A DNA stretch of 64,000 bases from Ptychodera flava (taxonomy: Eukaryota > Hemichordata > Enteropneusta > Ptychoderidae): contig NC_091942.1 in NCBI RefSeq assembly GCF_041260155.1, positions 10,992,501 to 11,056,500 of the forward strand. Reading direction: 5' to 3'. Each line of letters opens with the position of its first letter. Positions within the stretch are counted from its first letter, which is position 1. The translations under genes were made by a program, and so were the position numbers. Positions 34,792 to 45,271 of this stretch are shown here, in pieces. The notes beneath the pieces are model-generated. The model was not told the origin of the DNA. It made no database searches and worked only from the letters and a program-made list of their open reading frames with translations.

Positions 34792-34962
34792 TATAACGTT
34801 TTTTAAATGATAGGTTCCAAAATGTTGTGTAGGTTGGAAATATATTGTATAAACTGATGAGATAAAATCACACAACTACATCTGATTGTCTCTACATTGC
34901 AAATATTTTTGGACTTGGGAAAAAAGACTCATATAGGAGTGTTAACTCCGAAGTGAATTCGG
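34792..34962 (-). mobile_element. SINE-like repeat, copy 2 with degraded head
   Basis: The body matches 34460-34600 (blocks such as GTTGTGTAGGTTGGAAATAT, ACTGATGAGATAAAATCACA and CACAACTACATCTGA). The tRNA-like head is degraded beyond about 34930. It lies in tandem with copy 1, about 340 bp apart, in the same orientation. Confidence 0.5.
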
Positions 34963-34984
34963 GCGACGTGAGTTGGTTAGATCA

Positions 34985-35018
34985 TGGAGGTAGAAGGATC
35001 TCTCCTTCTACCTCCATG
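34985..35018. repeat. Short palindrome
   Basis: GGAGGTAGAAGGA and TCCTTCTACCTCC form a 13-bp perfect stem with a short loop. Its function is unknown. Confidence 0.55.
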
Positions 35019-36159
35019 GTTAGATTGGTTGTCACGGTATATTAAACTTTGACATAGACTTTTGTAAGTATAACCGGTACATGCGTATTAGTAAAAGATC
35101 TGCACGTGACAGGTCATTTATATACATGCAGTCGAAGAGGAAGTACTGAAAAATACTGCATTTCTACAGCAGTCTTTTTTCACAAATCATTATAGATGAC
35201 GCTCATGTGTTAATCTTCGCTAACTTCTCAAAGTACCATAGGGGTTTTCTACTATTAGGAACTTATTTGGAAGTAATGGCTATCTATTGTTTGACTGCTA
35301 ATTTCTTTGTGTCTAACGTAATCTTTTTACATTTCTTTTGTTTTTTGTCTTTTGCCTTTAGAATAACACTGGCGAATCGTAAAGGTGAGTAAAATTCGCT
35401 TTATTTTTTAGGAACTGTAAAAGCTCAAATCGATCAAGTGCACAGTTATGATGTAGGGATATCTAGTTGTCCTTTTGTTCAATTATATATAACGCACTAA
35501 ACTGTAAGAAGTGCACTCTGTTTTCGAAGTAATGTGCTCCGAAGACATGTAGTACTCAATATGATATGTGAACTTGGGATCCGCCCAACATGCACGCAGT
35601 AAAAAAAAAAGAACAGAAATTGGTTAGCTCGCTCTGTCTGTGGCTTTTGTTACATTTTTTCTTTGCGATTGGAATGTTGAGATATTGGTTTCCACGTGGC
35701 AACAATGAACACACTGCAACGATGTAACATTTCCGGTCTTTGACATTCTCTGTGTATTGGTATGGCCTGCCTGGTGTATTGGCAAACACGTGCACAACAA
35801 ATGTCCGAAAGAACGTATGTCACAGATTCTTTAACAGAGGCATATCGGCCCAGGTGGGCTGTTATTGGTATTTGCAATAACAAATATCTACGATTTTGTG
35901 ATATAAATATCCAAAAAGTACGTAATAAAATCTACTTGTAAGTCAAGTCTGAATCAAAGCGACAGCGATTACAGATTCTTTATGGTAACATGGTCTCCTT
36001 GAAGATATTGATTATGACAATGACGACGATTATGATGATAATGCTGATACTGTCAGCAGACTTGGAAGATTTGGTCCCAGAGCGAAGAGAGTAACATCAG
36101 AAATAGCTAGTGAATAAACTACATATTTAATCTATGAATGGACATACCACCACACACTC
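35019..36159. other. Intergenic, no gene seen
   Basis: AT-rich sequence contains no exon or repeat that I can support. Open frames are short and unlike any family known to me. Confidence 0.3.
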
Positions 36160-36709
36160 GTGTATTGCTAGCTGCAATAATTGTAGCCCTGGTTGGTGGG
36201 GATTGGGCTTCTGTCGTGCGGCTCGCGCCTTGCCCCAACCAGGGCTACAATTTCTCCCTATACCTGCTTGTGTAAAAGCTGCAGTGCGGATCTACACTGC
36301 ATGGTCAAGGCACACACGGGCCGCATTATTAGAGAATCTCGCCTTACCGTGTGCAAATTTCACTATAATCCTGCTCCCGGATAATCTTAGAGCCCTTGTA
36401 ACTCCTATCGATGGTCAACTTTACTCCTTGCAGCTGAAAAATGACAGTTTAATGACTCAGGCGCGAAGTCAATTCGAACTGGACCGCCGTCGTTGAACTC
36501 TGTACCCAGCCGACTTGTATCATTACATTTTAGGGGTGGCCGACAGGTGTGAGGGAGCTGAATGAGCATGCTTACGGGTAGCCCTTCACTGCCTCCGGAG
36601 CCAAAGCCGGACACTCTCACCTGCCATACTCGTAGGACTAGTTTATGGATTGAAAGGGGTGGGTAATTTCATGACAATATATAACTCTTGGTGAATAAAG
36701 AGAGATACA

Positions 36710-37190
36710 ATCCGTGACAAATTACGTCCACTCCTTCTGATGTCGTGATTCTTGATATATCATATTCTAAAACACTACTTTTGACATTTTCGATGTGAAA
36801 TTTTGATGATCTGAGTCGTGACAATGCCCCAGTCCTCAAACGTTCACAGTGAATAAAACAGAAGGCAGATGCAAGACATCCTTCTTTTTATATATATCAA
36901 TACAACGGCACCAGACTTTAAATCAAATAAGTCAAAACGTCGTTTTAGCGTGACCAATCACGTCCAGGTGATGTGTCATCTTTCAGCTGTTCTGGGCTAT
37001 CATCGTGCCAACTATATCATTGGGCACATTGCTTTTATTCCTTCTGGCCTATACAAATTTAATATTCGATAAGGTACACTTCTTGCATGTGAGTTTGACC
37101 CTGGTTTGACCCAAAGCGCCCTCTATCGTTAATTTGATGGAAACGGGGCAGAATACATGGCAATCATGTTGCTAAAAAGGCTTTGCTACA
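36710..37190 (+). repeat. Inner inverted-repeat arm, left
   Basis: About 480 bp match 41462-40975 in reverse orientation at over 90% identity by eye. Shared landmarks include ACGTCCAGGTGATGTGTCAT, GCCCAATGATATAG (complement) and AGCGCCCTCTATCGTTA. It belongs to the 8.07-kb element. Confidence 0.8.
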
Positions 37191-38229
37191 GCACCAACTT
37201 TAATCTTTCATTTTTTCAAATTGTTAAAGATGTCATATATATACAAATTATTTTATGAACGTCACATTACGACCATCAAGATTTTAAAAAAACTAAAATT
37301 TCGCTAGTTATAAAATGTACCAGTCAAGCTCGAGCACGGTAATGAGATCACCCAGCACGGGCGGCCGGTCGCAGCTGTTGACCGGCTTTCATTGGCAGCA
37401 CCCGCGTACTCGTGTGCGGGATACAGGGTAGCTGTATGTATCCACGGAGTTGTGCGGTCGGTGTTAGTTTCAACAGTTTTTATATGCTTGCTAGCTACCA
37501 GAATGCGAAAACAGCGAAAGAAAACACTCATAAACGAAACAGCACTGCTAAACAAATGTCAGTACGACGGGTGTCTACTAAGAAGGGTACGGCCGCATTT
37601 AACGTAGCTCTGCATGGCTGTGTGTTACGGCGTTATACGGCCTCCCACCATAGCCCGGCTGACTGCCTTTAGAAAAATCGCTGGTAGCACCTCGGAAATA
37701 CTGCCCGCAGTTTCTCCGCCGAAACAGCCGATTTTGAATCCAAAACTTGCATTGATCTACTTTTTCGAGCACACCCACTCGCTTAGGTACATGATGACTG
37801 TGCTTAGCTGCGCTTGTAAATTTACGCAGAGCCCAATTTTCTCTCTAGGCCTATATATGCGGGGGAAGCGTTCGTAATTAGTGTGAGCAGTTTTATTGCA
37901 GTTCACTGCAGTGGCTTCGCTATCTATTACTGAAAATGGTTGTAATCTGATTCAACCCATGAGCACTCGGGCGAAAACCAGCCCTGCAAACAACATGAAC
38001 AAAAGAGCATCGCGATATCGAACTTCTAAAGTCGACGTTCATCGAGGAGTGCAACCAGAGAAAATTATGAAATATGTAACAAATCTAATGAGAAAAAAGA
38101 AAAATATTTACAGGATAGAAAATGTTCATCGTCGATAGTAAATAGCCGAGTGGTTGTTAGAAATAATGTTAATTACAGACTGTTACATCGCGATGTTCAT
38201 TTGTTTGCAAGGCTGGTTTTCGCGCGAGC

Positions 38230-38650
38230 TTGGCCAGATCTTTAAGGTTGCGAAATCTCCGATATATATCGGAAAGTATTTACCGCGATTTGAAAAATCT
38301 GTAGTATCGTCCGTTTTTCGAAGTTGGGGTCGAACTGAGGAAGTCGTGCTTGCTCAGATCTGTAAAGTGATGAAATCTTCGATATAAGCTTATATTGGAT
38401 ATTCACCCACGATATGGACAATCCAGTTATGAGTATCGTCTATCGCTGTAAATAATGTATTTCGTGGAAGACCAGCCAAAACTCCCGATGATGTCCGATC
38501 GGTCCTCTGTCCAAGTCCCGATCGTCAAGTAATTTTTTTTAAAGCCTACATGTAAAGAATGTATTTCGTGCAAGGCCCTCCCGGAAACTCCCGATGATAT
38601 CCGATCGGTCCTTTCGACGAAGTCCCGCTAGTAATTATGTGTATGAAGTT
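38230..38650. repeat. Dispersed units with short GATAT palindromes
   Basis: Loosely repeated blocks combine a GATATATATCGG-like palindrome, a GGTATTTACCCACGATTTG-like strand and TATCGTC. Two longer copies, GAATGTATTTCGTG...ACTCCCGATGAT at about 38455 and 38570, lie in tandem. Related blocks recur at 39630-39960, 41820-42060 and 43440-43560. Confidence 0.6.
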
Positions 38651-38766
38651 TCGTGTGGACATTTAATGAAAAAATGCTTTAAATGTAAAAATGTATTTCT
38701 TGCATGAATAAATTTAATAATGTAAAACATGCAGCGGACAGAGGTAGTCGGTGGTCAGATCTGTTA

Positions 38767-39620
38767 GGGAGCATTCGTTTTTTACAGGGAGGGGGTCGGT
38801 GGAAATAAGGGGGGTTGACTTTTACGAAACCGTTTTTAAGGGGGGTCAAATTTTGCAATCAATGATTGGAAGGGGTCAAATTTTACAAAGGTTTGTATGG
38901 AGTTATGGAAAAAATTTGACTTTTGAATTTCTTTAAATACAAAACTAGCTAAATCTGTGTTTTTATAGACTCTTGATTATTGACATTAACGTTCTTGATT
39001 AGACTAGGGTGATTACAAGTTCAAGTGTGTGCAAGAAATTTGATTTTGGAAAGTCACCAAAAATGTTGATTCTCTTTAAATTGTGGTATGTGAGGAAACT
39101 TTGAATATATTTTTTACAATTATACAAAACTAGCTATTAAAATCAGTGTTTTAAAAAGTTTGACAATTGATATAAATGTACGTGACGAGAATATTATATT
39201 TAAAGGAGCAGATCTGAAAAACCAATATGACAATTTTACCCAGTGGTTATTTGTAAAGTTCAAAAAGGATTCTTTGAAAGGTCAAGGGTCAAATGGGAAA
39301 TTATAATTCAATTAAGATATTATTGATACGGGCTGTGACATCTAGGGGATGGTCGCTGTTTTTTGTGCATGAAAATTCAAGGGGTGGGTAGCTCTTTTTC
39401 TTGCAAACACTTTTGAAGGGCCTAATTTTTTCAGCCCAGGGCCATAGGGTGCGAAGGTTTAATGAATCAAATCTGATGATTTTTTGAGGGGTCACATTTT
39501 ACAATTGATGAATTGAGGGGGGGGGGTTAATTTTAGAAATTTGATTTGGAGGGGGGTAGCTTACATTTTCATTTGTCCCTCAAATTCCACCGACCCCTCC
39601 CCGTAAAAACGAATGCTCCC
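38767..39620. mobile_element. PIF/Harbinger-type non-autonomous element 2, 854 bp
   Basis: It begins GGGAGCATTCGTTTTTTAC and ends with the inverted copy GTAAAAACGAATGCTCCC. TTA flanks both ends (38764-38766 and 39621-39623). Subterminal tracts are G-rich (GGGGGTCGGTGGAAATAA / TTCCACCGACCCCTCC). The interior is AT-rich with no coding potential. It is nested in the 8.07-kb element, so it is younger than that insertion. Confidence 0.85.
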
Positions 39621-39629
39621 TTAGGTGGT

Positions 39630-39960
39630 TAAATCTCCGATATACATTGGATATTTACCCACGATTTGACAAAGTATCGTCTAGTATCAGAGTTAAAGTC
39701 CGAAATCGCCTATATTATCGGATTAATATTGGTGATTTTGAAGACTCGGCGTGCCGAGACACAGTGCAAGGAAATCTAGTATGATCGTCTGGTATCGATA
39801 TTAGAGTCTCGGAATTGCCGATATTTATAGGGTAAATATCAGCTATTTCTCAGCGTGCCAAGGAACGATAGGCAAGAAGTCGTTCTAGGCTGAAGTGTAG
39901 TCCCGAAATTGCCCATATTTATCGGTTTTATATCGGCGATTTCGCAGACCTTTGAAAGGT
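39630..39960. repeat. Short palindromic units GATATTTATCGGC
   Basis: Four units, each pairing CGAAATTGCC(G/C)ATATTTAT with a following ATATCGGCGATTTCG-type half, occur 60-110 bp apart, with TATCGTCTGGTATC-like linkers. Confidence 0.6.
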
Positions 39961-40332
39961 GCAGAACATAACTTAGTATCTTGACAGTTTTTAACATTTT
40001 AGGCCCTATTACCTCCGACTCGCCGGACTTTCTTTGTCACTGTCTTCGAAGGAGCTGCTCTGTGGGAAAACGGTAAAAACTAACACCGTTTTTGTTCTTC
40101 CTTTAGTCGTTTTTGCACCCAACTGCACTTAATTCATTTTTCATTCTACTGAGCATTAAAAAGTTGTAACGTGCAGAACTATACTAGACAGTCATAGACT
40201 CCAATGCTACGGTAAGCTGTCACACACGATAAAAATTACAAACGACCTCAAAAGAGGGCTAAAACTGCAGCAAGTGAAAAATAATACAGTAAAAAATTAG
40301 GTCGACCAGCGAGAGATAATACTTGCTAAAAC

Positions 40333-40573
40333 GCAGAGGATAAAAACTGCAACAAGTTAAAACAAATACAGCAAAATACTGACCGACCAGCGGGAAATAA
40401 ACACTTGCAAAGCGCAGAGAATAAAAACGCGGACGTTTCGGATGCGACCCTTCGTGTCGCACTCGAAACGTCTGCGTTTTTATTCTCTGTGCTTTGCAAG
40501 TGTTTTATTTCCCGCTGGTCGGTCAGTATTTTACTGTATTTGTTTTAACTTGTTGCGGTTTTTTATCCTCTGC
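40333..40573. repeat. Large palindrome, about 108-bp arms
   Basis: The left arm (GCAGAGGATAAAAACTGC to GACGTTTCG, 40333-40440) pairs with 40464-40573 at about 95%. The 23-bp loop itself contains the stem TGCGAC/GTCGCA. The left side also holds a second, earlier copy of the 82-bp subunit at 40262-40343, so the arm arose from a tandemly repeated unit. Confidence 0.85.
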
Positions 40574-40804
40574 TTTTTGCTGTGTCACACTCATGTATCG
40601 CCGATGACGTCACGCACGCTCCTCCCATGAGCCCTTTCGCGCCCATGGGATTTCGAGTTTATTTTCGTAAATGTCGTCTACTTCAAAGTCTCCTTCGTCG
40701 CGCCGCAGTCGCTGGCGGGTGCAAACATGTGGCAAATTTGAGCTGCATTTTATTCAAGGTGGATTTTACAAGGGATAAATGGTGACACTCCCTAGACTTA
40801 GGTT

Positions 40805-40932
40805 TCCCTTTAAACAGCGCGGAGAATTTCCGACATCGGGGAGATTACACAGCACGGAGATAAATTTCCCACAGCGCGGAGATTTTTACACAGCGCGAAG
40901 ATATTGACACAGCGCGGAGAATTGTCGTTTTC
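40805..40932 (+). repeat. GC-rich minisatellite, about 25-30-bp unit
   Basis: Five copies of a unit containing CACAGCGCGGAGAT or CACAGCACGGAGAT are separated by 8-15 bp of T/A-rich spacer, inside the 8.07-kb element. Confidence 0.7.
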
Positions 40933-40974
40933 GTCCACGGTACAAGAAACATTAAACAATCTCACTCTCTAGCA

Positions 40975-41462
40975 AAACCTTTTTAGCAATGATGATTGCC
41001 CTGTATACAGTGTATATTCTGCCCCGTTTCCATCAAACTAACGATAGAGGGCGCTGTGGGTCAAACTCTGGGTCAAACTCACATGCAAGAAGTGTACCTT
41101 ATCGAATATTAAATTTGTATAGGCCAGAAGGAATAAAAGCAATGTGCCCAATGATATAGTTGGCACGATGATAGCCCAGAACAGCTGAAAGATGACACAT
41201 CACCTGGACGTGATTGGTCACGCTAAAACGACGTTTTGACTTATTTGATTTAAGTCTGGTGCCGTTGTATTGATATATATATAAAGAAGGATGTCTTGCA
41301 TCTGCCTTCTGTTTTATTCACTGTGAACGTTTGAGGACTGGGGCATTGTCACGACTCAGATCATCAAAATTTCAAATCGAAAATGTCAAAACAAGTGTTT
41401 TAGAATATGATATATCAAGAATCACGACATCTGAAGGGGTGGACGTAATTTGTCACGGATTG
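40975..41462 (-). repeat. Inner inverted-repeat arm, right
   Basis: This is the reverse-orientation partner of 36710-37190. Pairing begins at ACCTTTTTAGCAATGATG, where the left arm ends, and stops at GTCACGGATTG. Confidence 0.8.
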
Positions 41463-41819
41463 ATACTTTTGCCGAAGTTCAACTACGCATTTTAATTAGT
41501 TCAATAAATCCTGTGCTCTATCTTCCAACTTTCTCAAATATGTTACGTACTAGTTCAATAAATCCTACACGGGAACGGGTCATTTGAAGCAGTTAGAACT
41601 TTGTGTCCATGTACATTGTTCAGAGGCGTGTGCCTAAGTTAAACTCCATAAACTAGTTCAACTTCACAACTTTACACTAAGTTCAACCATCCACCTCCAT
41701 GGTACAACTACATTTACAAGATGCCGCTGTTGTTCAATGTGGAAAGAGTGGTTCCAAGCAAAATCTGTTCGACTAAAAAGGTCACAATGTGTGAAGTGGG
41801 GTGCCAAAACGGCGTGACT

Positions 41820-42060
41820 TTGAACATTAAAAATCGGATATTTTCCATCTAGTATCAAAGTTTGACATATCGACGATTTCGGGATTACTGTGAAATCGCC
41901 GATCGACACTGGACTCAGCACTCTGCGTCTGTGAAATCGCCTATACTTACAGAATATTTATCGGCAATTTCCGGACTCTAGACGATACTACAATGACTGG
42001 CCTTGTGCCACGGCACGCCGGGTCTGTGAAATCGCCGATATATTTATAGTTACTTACAGT
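41820..42060. repeat. Short palindromic units GATATTTATCGGC, second cluster
   Basis: Repeats of GTGAAATCGCCGAT, ATATTTATCGGCAATTTCC and GACGATAC strings relate this segment to 39630-39960, in mostly reversed orientation. Confidence 0.55.
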
Positions 42061-42284
42061 GCAGCTTTGCCAAATACTTTGCTATTTGTATACAACACGT
42101 AGGTATTTTACTGTTTTTGTATGGTCGTAGCATTTCTTAGCTCATTACACAAACGCGGATTACATTCCAGGTTAATTTTCTCACAGGACATTTAAGTAGT
42201 CTCGCTTCGAACCATAGTGAACTTTACAGTGTGCATGATGAATTCAGTATGGAAATAGGGTCAATATAGGAACGACTTCCTCCA

Positions 42285-42447
42285 ATCTGATTAAAATCAG
42301 AAGTAGAGTACGGCGACGTCTTCTTATGCGTACGCGGTATTCTCTCGCTGTCGCGTAGTGCCAGTGAGAGGCGACAGCGACTCTGAGAGAATATCGCGTA
42401 CGCATAAGAAGACGTCGCCGTACTCTACACCTGATTTTAATCAGATG
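42285..42447. mobile_element. Foldback MITE, 163 bp
   Basis: Arms ATCTGATTAAAATCAG...AGTACGGCGACGTCTTCTTA and the inverted copy ending CTGATTTTAATCAGAT pair almost perfectly for about 65 bp around a 35-bp centre. The flanks GACTTCCTCC and GACTTCTTCC are a likely 10-bp duplication with one mismatch, a length found in Mutator-type elements. Confidence 0.7.
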
Positions 42448-43847
42448 GACTTCTTCCATCCGTTTGCTCATGACTACTTCAATAATGCAGTGTTTATCAA
42501 TTAAAATTTCGGCATTTTCTTGTCTGTCAACATACATCTTAATGATGAAGTAGGCCGGGTTGTATGAGGATTTCTTTACATCATTTTCACATCTGTGCTT
42601 TTTCATGGATACATCTTTCTTTTGTACCAAATTCCTTGTAATCAGCATGTTTTACATACATGCTTTGATATTGACCTCAGCAGTTTTTGAATAAATCTGA
42701 TAAAATTTGAAGCACCGAAGTAGTAGTAGTCTCAGTAGTAGTAGTATCTAAGCTTCCCATTTTTACACAAAGTTGAGAATGTTCCAGACTAATTGAACTC
42801 ATGTCATGATGAGTTGTGGGGGAAATGACATACATAACATGATCAAAAACAGAAGTGGACCAAAAATGGACTCCTGAGATACACCGCACCAATCGACAAA
42901 ACATGAGCGTGTACACCTAAATAGCTAACATTGACTTCTTCCTGTAAGGTCTGATCGAAACCACTTCAGTGACAAATCAGAAAACATGTACACAGAAAGT
43001 TCGCTCAGCAAAATGTTATGATCAACGATGAAAAAAATCTTTAAGTATATCTAAAAACAATTATCTTCATCTATATTCTGTAAAAGTATAGACCCTGGTC
43101 AGTTAACTTGACTAAAGCAAGTGACAAGAGTGGTGTTGTCTGATGATTGTGAGTTGTGACAAAAAAGATTAAATGCATAAACTGTAAAAACTAATATAAA
43201 CATGTTTTTCTAGTATTTTAGATAGAACTGGTAGAAGGGAGATATGCCTATAGTTGTTAACATCACTTTTAGAGCCTCCCTTATGAATCGGAACTATTTC
43301 AGCACATTTGAAACAGTCGGAAAATGTACCACTATAAGCTTCAAGATTAAAAAGAGTCGCGAATATTTGTCAGACATTTCACCACTTTACAGCTCTGGCC
43401 AAGCGCTAGTCTGGCTCGAACTTCGCTACTAGATGATACTAGAGTTTGTTAATTAGGCGGGTAAATATCCGATATATATCGAAGATTTTATAGCCTTAGA
43501 GATCTATATCGTATAGTATAGTAGCCGTAAATATCGATTGGATATTTTATAATTATATTGCGGTGTCCTCTTGTTGTCAGAGCATCTGTATAAAATGGCA
43601 AAGACGAGACGACAGACTTTGCATGGCGTGAATATCTCTTTCACTTCTCAGGAAATAAAGATGGCAAGTTCTTCAATGGTCACTGGTCTCTCTTTGCTTT
43701 CAGCGATAGTGGTATTCTAGCAGTAATTGAAAAGGAGCAAACAGTCCTATGACATTTTCAATCCTCCGAAAAGATAGCGTTAAAATAACAACAACTATAC
43801 TGCCACTAGCGCGCTACTCTACTGCTAGTGCCACCGTTTTCATTAGT

Positions 43848-44233
43848 CCCTCACACCTGTCGGCCACCCCTAAAATGTAATGATACAAGTCGGCTGGGTA
43901 CAGAGTTCAACGACGGCGGTCCAGTTCGAATTGACTTCGCGCCTGAGTCATTAAACTGTCATTTTTCAGCTGCAAGGAGTAAAGTTGACCATCGATAGGA
44001 GTTACAAGGGCTCTAACATTATCCGGGAGCAGGATTATAGTGAAATTTGCACACGGTAAGGCGAGATTCTCTAATAATGCGGCCCGTGTGTGCCTTGACC
44101 ATGCAGTAGATCCGCACTGCAGCTTTTACACAAGCAGGTATAGGGAGAAATTGTAGCCCTGGTTGGGGCAAGGCGCGAGCCGCACGACAGAAGCCCAATC
44201 CCCACCAACCAAGGGCTACAATTATTGCAGCTA
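43848..44233 (-). repeat. Outer inverted-repeat arm, right
   Basis: This is the reverse complement of 36169-36565 at over 95% identity by eye, including CCTAAAATGTAATGATACAA and the terminal hairpin. It is the right terminus of the 8.07-kb element. Confidence 0.85.
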
Positions 44234-44347
44234 GTGTATTGCACGCTGTATTACATGATGATGACCTCAACGACGATGAATCGCTATAGCGTTGATTTAG
44301 ACCGTTGACTTACAAGTACATTTTATTACGTACTTTTTGGTCATTTA

Positions 44348-45268
44348 GGGAGCGTTCAGTTTTTACGGCCTGGGGGGGGGGCGGCAAATCTTGTCGCCGG
44401 TGTTCAAAAAAATATAGACCCCCCCTGCATTTTTCGTGAAAAAAAGATGACCCCCCTTTGTCAGACGAAAAAATTTGATGACCCCCCCCCTGAAAAATAA
44501 CCAAAACCCATATGTCAAATTTACCCGCATGGTTTGGATTTGAACTACGGTACGTGGCGCACTTTATTCAGAGATGCCAGTGCACAAACTTCTCAGCCAC
44601 ATCCATTGAAACGTCTGTTAATTAGGACGACTGTAAGGCAATTTTTAACTTCATTTCCATAGACAACTTATGTCCATGGACATTGTATAAAGTAAACTTT
44701 ATTGGAGTGGTTCGCCAAAGGCAGCCCTCTGGTTAAGAGGGTCATGGGCCATTACGTAAAGTCAACTTTATTCTAGTGGGCCACCAAAGGTGGCCCGCCG
44801 GTAAAGAGGGTCGATCATGGCTATTGCATAAAGTAAACTTTACTGGACAGGGCTGCTGAAGGCGTGCGGCCATTAAGATTGCCATGGGGTATTACATTAA
44901 GTCAATTTATTGTAGTGGACCGCCGCAGGCGGCCCGCCGGTAAAGAGGGTCGATCATGGCCATCGCATGAATTAAACCTAATTGGAGTGGGCCGCCAAAG
45001 GCGTCTGCCGTTAAGAGGGTCATGGTAATACATAATGTATATTTATTGTAGTGGGCCGCCCAAGGCGGCCCGCCGGTAAAGAGGGTCGATCATGGCCATG
45101 GCATAAAGTGAACTTTATTGTTGGTATTATGTTTTTGAAAATGTGGTGACCCCCCCTTTCCTACCAGTGAAAAAGCGATGACCCCCCCTTTGCGGATTCC
45201 AAAATTATGATGACCCCCCCCCCCTGGATTTTGCCGCCCCCCCCCGGCCGTAAAAACTGAACGGTCCC
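44348..45268. mobile_element. PIF/Harbinger-type non-autonomous element 3, 921 bp
   Basis: It begins GGGAGCGTTCAGTTTTTACG and ends with the inverted copy CGTAAAAACTGAACGGTCCC, with TTA on both sides (44345-44347 and 45269-45271). C/G homopolymer-rich subterminal tracts resemble those of element 1. The core is a minisatellite. It lies 105 bp outside the 9-bp duplication of the 8.07-kb element. Confidence 0.85.
44690..45120 (+). repeat. Minisatellite with about 138-bp dimer units
   Basis: Two alternating subunits of about 70 bp repeat. One carries GGCCCGCCGGTAAAGAGGG followed by TCGATCATGG (44792, 44931, 45067). The other carries TTAAGAGGGTCATGG. Each is preceded by a (G)TAAACTTTATTG(G)AGTGG-like segment. 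Confidence 0.75.
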
Positions 45269-45271
45269 TTA

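Larger units (their letters stand above)
36169..44233. mobile_element. 8.07-kb element with long interrupted TIRs and 9-bp target duplication (Mutator-like)
   Basis: It begins TAGCTGCAATAATTGTAG and ends with the inverted copy CTACAATTATTGCAGCTA. The perfect 9-mer GTGTATTGC lies directly outside both ends (36160-36168 and 44234-44242). Two pairs of inverted arms are visible: 36169-36565 against 44233-43848, and 36710-37190 against 41462-40975. In the left half the arms are about 140 bp apart; in the right half about 2.4 kb of extra sequence separates them. The termini start with a hairpin (TTGTAGCCCTGGTTGG.../CCAACCAGGGCTACAA). No transposase or other known domain is readable in any frame. 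A Harbinger-type element, a large palindrome, a foldback and short satellite units lie inside. It is probably non-autonomous; Mutator (FB/NOF- or Rehavkus-like) is the best guess. Confidence 0.82.

Noticed and set aside
37392-38138. Open frames inside the 8-kb element as a possible transposase
   Set aside because: They are short (60-90 codons), overlap each other in different frames and show no DDE, MULE or zinc-finger pattern.
36169-44233. Chance inverted segmental duplication instead of a mobile element
   Set aside because: The perfect 9-bp direct repeat exactly at both arm ends is better explained by transposition.
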